Assembly: GCF_007827595.1 (NCBI RefSeq)
Contig: NZ_VISR01000007.1
Span: forward strand, 124,001 to 188,000
DNA: 64,000 nucleotides
DNA from: Streptomyces sp. BK340
GTDB taxonomy: Bacteria > Actinomycetota > Actinomycetes > Streptomycetales > Streptomycetaceae
Direction: 5' to 3'
The number at the start of each line of letters is the position of its first letter. Position 1 is the first letter of the stretch. The notes under the pieces were generated by a model. It was given only the letters and a program-made list of their open reading frames with translations, was not told the DNA's origin and made no database searches. Position numbers and translations under genes: made by a program. Of this stretch, positions 39,502 to 46,498 are shown piece after piece.

Positions 39502-39825
39502 TCAGGTGCCGCGTCCGGCCGCCCGGCGCACCGCCTCGATGAACCGCCGGGCCGCCGGTGGCCCCGGTTCGCCCGGTGCGGGGTCCTGCTCGCCCAGCGT
39601 CAGCAGGTACCGGTTGCCGTTGAGGTCCGCCAGCGCCCGGTCCTCCGGCGCGAACCACGGCTTGGAGGCGCGCACCGCCTGCACGGGTGCGCTGTCGATC
39701 TCGCTGCCGTAGCTGTTGAGCAACTCCACCCTGCCGTCGCTGATCCGGACCTTTCCGGCCCGGGTGAGCGAACGCATCCGCTTGCCTATCCGCACGCCCG
39801 TGGCCGTGAACTCCGGCTCCGCCAT
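39502..39825 (-). CDS. hypothetical protein, unrecognised
   Basis: A 107-residue soluble beta-rich protein: Val-Arg-Ile-Gly-Lys-Arg-Met-Arg-Ser-Leu-Thr, Gly-Arg-Val-Glu-Leu-Leu-Asn-Ser-Tyr-Gly-Ser-Glu-Ile-Asp-Ser-Ala-Pro-Val, Trp-Phe-Ala-Pro-Glu-Asp and Gly-Asn-Arg-Tyr-Leu-Leu-Thr-Leu-Gly. The strand pattern suggests a PH-like or Tudor-like barrel. ATG 39825 lies directly after a GGCGGAGG run; upstream extension is Arg/Pro junk. I recall similar Streptomyces proteins without function. Confidence 0.65.
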   Translation of the reverse strand: MAEPEFTATGVRIGKRMRSLTRAGKVRISDGRVELLNSYGSEIDSAPVQAVRASKPWFAPEDRALADLNGNRYLLTLGEQDPAPGEPGPPAARRFIEAVRRAAGRGT

Positions 39826-40198
39826 CCTCCGCCGCCCCCTTGCCCGTCGCTCGCCGGACCTCGGCCCGTTGGTCCGGATCCGGCCCGTGTCCGGTCGTAC
39901 CGCCCGGGGCCGTACCGGGTCTGCCGATCCGGTGTCCGCCCCTGTTCGGGACGATCGTCCCGTCCGGTGCAGTCTGCCCCGATGCGGCCTGGAGCACCAG
40001 TACGCAGGTGGCGTGTGCGACGGGTGTCGGAGCACTCGCGCCAATGCGCCCCCGAGTGGCGCGCACAGGTGTGCCCCAGCCGGGCTTTGGGTGGCTCAAA
40101 GATGCGTTTATGCAGGTGGGAAGCGGTGTGGAAGGTGCCTATGATCGAGGTGCCGGCCGCGCGCAGCGCTGTCGGTGCCCAGCCTAAGGAGCCCCGCC
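39826..40198. other. intergenic region upstream of the cysteine-synthase-like gene
   Basis: A 373-base divergent spacer with no supported gene. The first 150 bases are very GC-rich with repeated short CCGGTGTC/CGTACCG motifs and no clear pairing. The last 100 bases are less GC-rich (around TTTGGGTGGCTCAAAGATGC) and are the likely promoter of the 40199 gene. Confidence 0.4.
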
Positions 40199-41323
40199 GT
40201 GAGCACCACCCCACAGACCCGGACCGGCGCCACCCTCGACGTCGACCGCAGCGACGCCGCCTACCGCGACTGGCTCAAAGAAGCCGTCCGCAAGGTCCAG
40301 GCCGACAACCAGCGCTCGGCCGACACGCATCTCCTCAAGTTCCCGCTCCCCGAACAGTGGGGCATCGACCTGTACCTCAAGGACGAGTCGACGCACCCCA
40401 CCGGCAGCCTCAAGCACCGGCTGGCCCGCTCGCTGTTCCTCTACGGTCTGTGCAATGGCTGGATCCGCCCGGGCCGCCCGGTGATCGAGGCGTCCAGCGG
40501 CTCGACGGCCGTCTCGGAGGCCTACTTCGCCAAGCTGATCGGCGTGCCCTTCATCGCGGTCATGCCGCGCACGACGAGTGCCGAGAAGTGCCGTCTGATC
40601 GAGTTCCACGGCGGACAGTGCCACTTCGTCGACGACTCCCGGAAGATGTACGAGGAGTCCGCCCGCCTCGCGGTGGAGACCGGCGGCCACTACATGGACC
40701 AGTTCACCTACGCCGAGCGGGCCACCGACTGGCGCGGCAACAACAACATCGCCGAATCCATCTTCCGCCAGCTGGAGTTGGAGCGGTTCCCGGAGCCGGC
40801 CTGGATCGTGGCCACGGCCGGCACCGGCGGCACCTCGGCGACCCTCGCGCGCTACGTCCACTACATGCAGTACGACACCCGTATCTGCGTCGCAGACCCG
40901 GACAACTCCTGCTTCTTCGAGGGCTGGACCACCGGTGACCCGGACGTCACCTGCGACTGCGGCTCCCGGATCGAGGGCATCGGCCGGCCGCGCATGGAGC
41001 CGAGCTTCGTGCCCGGCGCCATCGACCGGATGATGAAGGTCCCGGACGCGGCCAGCGTGGCCGCCGTCCGCGCCCTGGAACGGGCCATCGGCCGCAAGGC
41101 GGGCGGTTCGACGGGCACGGGCCTGTGGAGCGCCCTGAAGATCGTCTCCGAGATGGTGGCCGAGGGCCGCACGGGCAGTGTGGTCACCCTGCTGTGCGAT
41201 CCGGGGGACCGCTACCTCGACAAGTACTACTCGGACACCTGGCTCGAGGAGCAGGGCCTGGACATCGCCCCGTACACGGAGGCGATCGAGTCCCTGCTGG
41301 CGACGGGTGTCTGGCCGGACTGA
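40199..41323 (+). CDS. PLP-dependent cysteine synthase family protein (Cds1-like)
   Basis: The 374-residue fold-type II PLP enzyme has the catalytic lysine in Pro-Thr-Gly-Ser-Leu-Lys-His-Arg, the substrate loop Glu-Ala-Ser-Ser-Gly-Ser-Thr-Ala-Val, a phosphate-binding Thr-Ala-Gly-Thr-Gly-Gly-Thr and a late Leu-Cys-Asp-Pro-Gly-Asp-Arg-Tyr. Size and the Cys-Asp-Cys-Gly-Ser-Arg-Ile-Glu-Gly-Ile-Gly block match Cds1-type cysteine desulfhydrases rather than CysK/CysM. It could release sulfide from cysteine. GTG 40199 has AAGGAG 7 bases upstream. No sulfur-pathway gene is adjacent. Confidence 0.88.
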   Translation: MSTTPQTRTGATLDVDRSDAAYRDWLKEAVRKVQADNQRSADTHLLKFPLPEQWGIDLYLKDESTHPTGSLKHRLARSLFLYGLCNGWIRPGRPVIEASSGSTAVSEAYFAKLIGVPFIAVMPRTTSAEKCRLIEFHGGQCHFVDDSRKMYEESARLAVETGGHYMDQFTYAERATDWRGNNNIAESIFRQLELERFPEPAWIVATAGTGGTSATLARYVHYMQYDTRICVADPDNSCFFEGWTTGDPDVTCDCGSRIEGIGRPRMEPSFVPGAIDRMMKVPDAASVAAVRALERAIGRKAGGSTGTGLWSALKIVSEMVAEGRTGSVVTLLCDPGDRYLDKYYSDTWLEEQGLDIAPYTEAIESLLATGVWPD

Positions 41324-41345
41324 GCAGGTCTTCGGGGCAGGCGCG

Positions 41346-42320
41346 CTACGGCTCGTTCGTGCCGAGGGCAGTGCGCAGCACCGCGATCGCCTGGGCCACG
41401 GCCGCGCGGGTGGCGTGCGTGCCGCTGAGCGGGTTCAGCATCATGAAGTCGTGCGTGATCCCGGCGTAGCGGACCGTTGTGACGGGCACGCCCGCGGCCC
41501 GGAGCCTGGCCGCGTAGGCCTCGCCCTCGTCGCGCAGTACGTCGGCCTCGTCGACGACCACGTACGCGGGCGGCAGTCCGGCCAGCTGCTCCAGGCTCGC
41601 CCGCAGCGGTGAGACCGTGATCGCCGAACGCTGGGACGGCTCCGGCAGGTAGGCGTCCCAGAACCACTCCATCGCCTTGGCGGTGAGGAAGTAGCCCTGG
41701 GCGAACTGCCGGTAGGAGGGCGTGTCCATCCCGGCGTCGGTGACGGGGTAGTAAAGCGACTGGTGGACGAAGGAGAAGTCGCGGCGCTCCTTGGCCAGCA
41801 GGGCCAGAGCCGCGGTCAGGTTCCCGCCGACCGAGTCGCCCGCCACCGCCAGCCGGGAGGCGTCGAGCCCGCGCGGGGCGCCGTGGTGGACGATCCACTG
41901 GGCGGTCGCGTATCCCTGCTCCAGGGCCACCGGGTACTGCGCCTCGGGCGAACGCGTGTACTCGACGAAGACGACGGCCGCCCGGGCGCCGACCGCGAGT
42001 TCGCGCACCAGCCGGTCGTGGGTGTCCGCGTTGCCGAGGATCCACCCGCCCCCGTGCATGTACAGCACCACCGGCAGCGGCTCCGCCACGCCCGGCGGCC
42101 GTACGATGCGCGCCCGTACACCGTCGACGTCGAAGGGCACGGTGACCCACTCCTCGTCGACGGGGAGCTTCTCGATGGGTTGCGCCTGGATGTCGTCCAG
42201 GACCTTACGGGCCTTCTCCACGCCGATCTCGTACAGGAACGGCGGCTGGGAGGTGGCTTCGGCCAGTTCCCGGGAGGCGGGCTCCAGAACGACGTCGCCG
42301 ATGGCGGGCTGGGCAGTCAT
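41346..42320 (-). CDS. alpha/beta hydrolase, hormone-sensitive-lipase family
   Basis: The 324-residue cytoplasmic esterase carries the oxyanion motif His-Gly-Gly-Gly-Trp at about 88-92, the nucleophile elbow Gly-Asp-Ser-Val-Gly-Gly-Asn, Asp in Val-Val-Val-Asp-Glu-Ala-Asp-Val-Leu-Arg-Asp and the catalytic His in Ile-Thr-His-Asp-Phe-Met-Met. It should cleave short-chain esters. ATG 42320 has GAGGGA upstream; the ATG 15 bases earlier lies before that site. It is the last of three minus-strand genes after a DeoR regulator and an SRPBCC protein. Confidence 0.92.
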   Translation of the reverse strand: MTAQPAIGDVVLEPASRELAEATSQPPFLYEIGVEKARKVLDDIQAQPIEKLPVDEEWVTVPFDVDGVRARIVRPPGVAEPLPVVLYMHGGGWILGNADTHDRLVRELAVGARAAVVFVEYTRSPEAQYPVALEQGYATAQWIVHHGAPRGLDASRLAVAGDSVGGNLTAALALLAKERRDFSFVHQSLYYPVTDAGMDTPSYRQFAQGYFLTAKAMEWFWDAYLPEPSQRSAITVSPLRASLEQLAGLPPAYVVVDEADVLRDEGEAYAARLRAAGVPVTTVRYAGITHDFMMLNPLSGTHATRAAVAQAIAVLRTALGTNEP

Positions 42321-42474
42321 GACGGAATCCCTCACGTTTGTCCGGATTGCTCGGCCCTTTCCAGCATGGGTGCGGCACGCGGCGGTCGCATCCGTGGACT
42401 GCCGGACCGGGGCGCGGCGAACCGCTCACCCTGCGTGCCGATCACGGGAGGTGGGGGAGGTCAGGGGATGCGGG

Positions 42475-42948
42475 TCACCCGCCCGGTCGGTCCAGCCGCC
42501 GGTCCAGTGCCGTGACGGCGTCCCGGAACGCGTGGCCCACCCCCGGGCGGGCGAGGCGGCACACGAGGCGGAACGCGGCCGTACCGTCCAGCGCGAAGGT
42601 CATCCGGACCCGGGTCCCGGTGCCGGCCGGGGCGAGCCGCCACTCCTCGATCCAGGCGCGGGCCCCCGGGGTGTTGGTCATGTCGACGCGGTAGGTGTAG
42701 ACCTCGGGCGCCTTCGCCACCAGCACCGATTCCTCGAAACGGATGCCGCCCCGGAGCCGCACCCGGCGCCCGCCCTCGGTCGGCCGGGCCGAGGACACCG
42801 CCGAGAACCACTCCGGCCAGCCGGTCACGTCCTCGGCCAGCGCCTGGAATACCGCTTCTGGAGCGGCCGCGACGTCCCGGGTGAACACGAACCGCACCGG
42901 GGCGGTCTCGACGAAGTCGAACTCCACCGGGCGCAGACGGTGAGCCAT
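42475..42948 (-). CDS. SRPBCC-family (polyketide cyclase/START-like) protein
   Basis: The 157-residue helix-grip protein has the family start Val-Arg-Phe-Val-Phe-Thr-Arg-Asp-Val-Ala-Ala-Ala-Pro-Glu-Ala-Val-Phe-Gln-Ala-Leu and Trp-Pro-Glu-Trp-Phe-Ser-Ala-Val, with a C-terminal amphipathic helix. Members bind hydrophobic ligands; most are uncharacterised. ATG 42948 has GAGGGG upstream. It lies between a DeoR regulator (71 bases upstream) and the esterase (154 bases downstream), all on the minus strand. Confidence 0.86.
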   Translation of the reverse strand: MAHRLRPVEFDFVETAPVRFVFTRDVAAAPEAVFQALAEDVTGWPEWFSAVSSARPTEGGRRVRLRGGIRFEESVLVAKAPEVYTYRVDMTNTPGARAWIEEWRLAPAGTGTRVRMTFALDGTAAFRLVCRLARPGVGHAFRDAVTALDRRLDRPGG

Positions 42949-43019
42949 GGTGACGAAACCCCTCGTGAAGTCCCTCGGGAAAGCGGGGTGTTGCACCGGT
43001 CAGCCTAGCTGACGCCCTG

Positions 43020-43850
43020 TCAGATGTCCTCGTCCTCTTCGGGTTCGCCCGCCACCACCAGCCGCCTCAGGTGCTCGGAGATCTCCGCCCGCGCGTCGGT
43101 GGGCAGGCCCGCGTCCGTGACCAGCGTGTCCACCTGCTCCAGTGCGGCGAACGAACTCAGGCCCACCGTGCCCCACTTGGTGTGGTCGGCCACCACCACG
43201 ACCCGGCGCGCCGACTGCACCAGCCGCCGGTTGGTCTCGGCCTCGGCGAGGTTGGGCGTGGACAGGCCCGCCTCGACCGATATCCCGTGCACCCCGAGGA
43301 AGAGCAGGTCGAAGTGGAGGGCGGCGATCGCCTGGTCGGCCACCGGGCCCACCAGCGAGTCGGACGGGGTGCGCACCCCGCCGGTCAGTACCACCGTGGC
43401 CGCGCCCTGCCGCTGTCCCGAGGTGCGCTGCGCCGCGTGGAAGACGTCCGCGACCCGAACCGAGTTCGTGACCACGGTCAGATCGGGCACCTCCAGCAGG
43501 TGCTGCGCCAGCGCGTAGGTCGTCGTACCGCCGGACAGGGCGATCGCCGTACCCGGAGTGACCATCCGGGCCGCGGCCTGCGCGATGTCCTCCTTGGCCG
43601 ACAGCTCCAGGCCCGACTTGGCCTCGAAGCCCGGCTCGTGCGTGCTCGCCTCGACCACCGGGACCGCGCCGCCGTGCACCTTCTCCAACACGCCCTGGCG
43701 GGCCAGCGCGTCGAGATCGCGGCGCACGGTCATGTCCGACACGCCGAGCTTGCGGGTCAGTTCGTTGACCCGCACACCGCCCCGGCGCCGGACCTCGTCC
43801 ACGATCAGGGCGCGGCGCTGCTCCGCGAGGAGGTTCTGATTCTCACTCAC
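43020..43850 (-). CDS. DeoR-family transcriptional regulator
   Basis: The 276-residue protein has the DeoR helix-turn-helix (Val-Asn-Glu-Leu-Thr-Arg-Lys-Leu-Gly-Val-Ser-Asp-Met-Thr-Val-Arg-Arg-Asp-Leu) and a complete DeoRC domain (Ala-Leu-Ser-Gly-Gly-Thr-Thr-Thr-Tyr; Phe-Leu-Gly-Val-His-Gly-Ile; Val-Val-Ala-Asp-His-Thr-Lys-Trp-Gly), so it should sense a sugar phosphate. GTG 43850 with GGAGC upstream is preferred over the earlier in-frame start, which adds Arg-rich residues. No sugar kinase or transporter is adjacent; target unknown. It ends in an acidic Glu-Glu-Asp-Glu-Asp-Ile tail. Confidence 0.9.
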   Translation of the reverse strand: MSENQNLLAEQRRALIVDEVRRRGGVRVNELTRKLGVSDMTVRRDLDALARQGVLEKVHGGAVPVVEASTHEPGFEAKSGLELSAKEDIAQAAARMVTPGTAIALSGGTTTYALAQHLLEVPDLTVVTNSVRVADVFHAAQRTSGQRQGAATVVLTGGVRTPSDSLVGPVADQAIAALHFDLLFLGVHGISVEAGLSTPNLAEAETNRRLVQSARRVVVVADHTKWGTVGLSSFAALEQVDTLVTDAGLPTDARAEISEHLRRLVVAGEPEEDEDI

Positions 43851-44061
43851 GTACGCTCCGGTCCTTTCGCCGCAATCCGTCCGACACGCCCGCCGCACCT
43901 GCTCCCACCTGGATGTTCCATCCGTCTTCGGTGCGCGGCGGTCCCATCTTTTCACGGGACGCCACCGGTTGCGCCACTACCTGTTACGACGCGCTCATGC
44001 CATTCGGGTCCAACCGGGCCTCACGTCTCCCGCCCGTGGTCACACGGATCGGGGAGATTTC

Positions 44062-46488
44062 GTGACGAGAGGTGTACGGCGCCCCCGAAACGGAGATCCT
44101 GATGCGCGCACGGACACATGCCGTCAGGCGCGTCACGGGGGAAGTGCGAGAACAGTGGAACGTGCGAAAGAACGCATGGCCGCGCGGGAGACGGACCGTC
44201 CCACCGCGCGAGTCACGGAGTCGGAGCCCGAGCTGGAACTCCTGGTGCACGGAGTCGGCGGCACCACCCCGGAGAAGATGCTCGGCGACCCGCGCACCGT
44301 CCGGATCACCGGCGACGACACAGCCGCGGTCTTCCGGCGCGCCGATCACACCGCGGACGCCCCGGCCGGGCATGGGCCGGACCGTGAGCCGGTGCAGGAG
44401 GCGTACGTCTGGTGCAATCTGACCTCCGGCGACGGCAGCCGCGCGTTATGGCTCCTGTTACTGCCGTTCATGGTGGTCAACCTCGCCCACTGGATGCGCC
44501 CCGCCGCCTCCGGCCGCGGACGCACCGTACGGTTCTACGGCCTCCTGGTGCGCCTGGCCGCCCTCACCCTCACGGTGCTGCTGGTGGCCGCCGCCTGCGA
44601 GGTCGCCCTCGACCTGGTGGCCTGGCAGTGCGCGGGCGTCGCCGCCTGCGCCCGGCGCCACTCCTGGCTGGGTCTCCTCTCGCCCGCCGTCTCCGACGAC
44701 GGCTGGTGGAGTCTGCCCGGCCGCCGGATCGCCCTGGCCGCATCGGTCCCGGCCGCGCTCACGGCCCTGCTCTGGTACCTCTCGCACCGCACCTGGAGCG
44801 CCTACGAGTCGCACCGCCCGATGTCCCGCGACCCCGAGCCGGAGACCGACGGCAGCGCCCTGGCCCGGCCCGGCTTCTGGTACGCCCGGCGCCTGGTGGC
44901 CCGGCTGCGTGCGGCCCACACCGCGGCCGGCCTGCTCACCGTGGCCGCCGCCCTCCTCACACCCGCGGCCCGCTTCGACCACCACTCCGGCGGCCCCGCG
45001 GCCCTGGACGCCCTCGGCTGGATCCTCGCCGCGGCCCTGCTCGGCTGCGCGGCCGCCGTGGTGGGCGTGGTCTGCCGCCGGGGCCGCAGCGAGAACCGCC
45101 TCGACCAGCAGCTCGACCGTCACCTCGTACGCCGCCTGCCGCTCGGCGCCCTCGGCCTGCTGCTGCTCACCGTGCTGTACACCGGCTGGTCCCGCCCCGG
45201 CTGGCGATCGGCCGGGCGGCTGCCCGGAGACCCGGCCTTCGGCGCCCTCATGCCGGCCCAGGGCCTGCTCGTCGTCGTCCTCGCGGTCGTCGCCCATGAC
45301 CTGTACCGCCGCCGCCCCGACCCGCGCGCCGGGATGCGCGGCCTCGGCGGCCCGGCGGTCGTGCTGCTCGCCTGCGCGCTGGGCGGTGTGATGTCGGGCG
45401 GCGTCGCGCAGCGGGTCGCCGACTGGCTGGACGGCACCCGGGTCCTGCTCGACGGGCCCCCGGTGCTGCTGACCTGGCAGGCGTCCGCGATCCCGCCGAT
45501 CCTCGCGGTGCTGCTGGCCGTCGCCGCCCACCTGGCCCTGCGCACCGCACGGCTCGCCCGCGCCGAACGCGACCGCGTGAGCGACGAGCACCCCGGCGAG
45601 CCCGAGGACCCGTCCCGCACCCGCGCCATCGCCCAGGCCCGCGCCATGGCCGCCCTCACCGACCGGACACCGCTGGTCGTCGCCGTACTCGCCGCAACCA
45701 CCCTGCTGACCGGCGCCGCCGCGCTGGCCGGCGCCCTGGCCACCGGAGAGCCCCCCGAGGGCGCGGCACGGCGGACCTACGACGTCGTCCAGGCCGTGGC
45801 CGAGACCTCGCAGACGCTCGGCTCCTGGCTGGTCGGAGTGGGCTTCGTCCTGTTCGTCACCTGGGCCCGGCGCGCCTACCGGGACGCCTCCGCCCGCCGC
45901 ACCATCGGCATCCTGTGGGACGTCGGCACCTTCTGGCCGCGCGCCGCCCACCCCTTCGCCCCGCCCTGCTACGCCGAGCGCGCGGTGCCGGACCTGACCT
46001 GGCGGATGGCGACCTGGACCCGGCACACCGGCGGCCGTCTGGTCCTCTCCGGCCACTCCCAGGGCAGTGTCCTGGCGGCAGCCGCGGCCTGGCAGCTGAC
46101 CCCGTCCGTGCGCAAGCGGGTCGCCCTGCTGACCTACGGCTCCCCGCTGGAGCGCCTGTACGGCCGCTGGTTCCCGGCCCACTTCGGCCCCCGGGCCCTG
46201 GCCGCCCTGCACGGCGACGTCGCCTGCTGGCGCAATCTCCACCGCCGTACCGACCCGATCGGCGGCCCGGTCCGCCTCCCCGGCGACTGCGGCCCGGAGG
46301 TCGACCACCAGCCCCTGAAGGACCCGCTGGCCTACGGCCGTACTCCCCGGCAACCGCTGCCGGCCCCGATCCTCGGCCACTGCGACTACCAGGCGGACCC
46401 GGCCTTCGCGCGGGAGAGGGCCCGGCTGCTGGCCCGGCTGCACCCGGACCTGCCGGGGCAGCGCCCGGTCCCTGAGGCTCCAGAGTGA
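44062..46488 (+). CDS. large polytopic membrane protein with a serine-hydrolase domain
   Basis: An 808-residue product. After a charged N-terminus it has Leu-Glu-Leu-Leu-Val-His-Gly-Val-Gly-Gly-Thr-Thr-Pro (an oxyanion-like His-Gly motif), about 12 membrane helices between residues 130 and 620, and a C-terminal cytoplasmic part with Leu-Val-Leu-Ser-Gly-His-Ser-Gln-Gly-Ser-Val-Leu, a lipase-type nucleophile elbow, then Thr-Tyr-Gly-Ser-Pro and a late His. The hydrolase core thus appears split around the membrane domain. GTG 44062 has GGGGAG 6 bases upstream; ATG 44176 is a shorter option. It is convergent with the beta-helix/AAA+ gene with a 4-base gap. The substrate is unknown, perhaps a lipid. 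Confidence 0.8.
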   Translation: MTRGVRRPRNGDPDARTDTCRQARHGGSARTVERAKERMAARETDRPTARVTESEPELELLVHGVGGTTPEKMLGDPRTVRITGDDTAAVFRRADHTADAPAGHGPDREPVQEAYVWCNLTSGDGSRALWLLLLPFMVVNLAHWMRPAASGRGRTVRFYGLLVRLAALTLTVLLVAAACEVALDLVAWQCAGVAACARRHSWLGLLSPAVSDDGWWSLPGRRIALAASVPAALTALLWYLSHRTWSAYESHRPMSRDPEPETDGSALARPGFWYARRLVARLRAAHTAAGLLTVAAALLTPAARFDHHSGGPAALDALGWILAAALLGCAAAVVGVVCRRGRSENRLDQQLDRHLVRRLPLGALGLLLLTVLYTGWSRPGWRSAGRLPGDPAFGALMPAQGLLVVVLAVVAHDLYRRRPDPRAGMRGLGGPAVVLLACALGGVMSGGVAQRVADWLDGTRVLLDGPPVLLTWQASAIPPILAVLLAVAAHLALRTARLARAERDRVSDEHPGEPEDPSRTRAIAQARAMAALTDRTPLVVAVLAATTLLTGAAALAGALATGEPPEGAARRTYDVVQAVAETSQTLGSWLVGVGFVLFVTWARRAYRDASARRTIGILWDVGTFWPRAAHPFAPPCYAERAVPDLTWRMATWTRHTGGRLVLSGHSQGSVLAAAAAWQLTPSVRKRVALLTYGSPLERLYGRWFPAHFGPRALAALHGDVACWRNLHRRTDPIGGPVRLPGDCGPEVDHQPLKDPLAYGRTPRQPLPAPILGHCDYQADPAFARERARLLARLHPDLPGQRPVPEAPE

Positions 46489-46498
46489 GCCCTCAGGG
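46470..46498. terminator. bidirectional hairpin between convergent genes
   Basis: Arms CCCTGAGG / CCTCAGGG with a 13-base loop span the stop codons of both the membrane hydrolase (46488) and the beta-helix/AAA+ gene (46493). Confidence 0.6.

Noticed and set aside
44458..46443. 661-residue open frame antisense to the membrane hydrolase gene
   Set aside because: Gly/Gln/Arg-rich shadow with no motif; the plus-strand frame has coherent membrane helices and a serine-hydrolase elbow.
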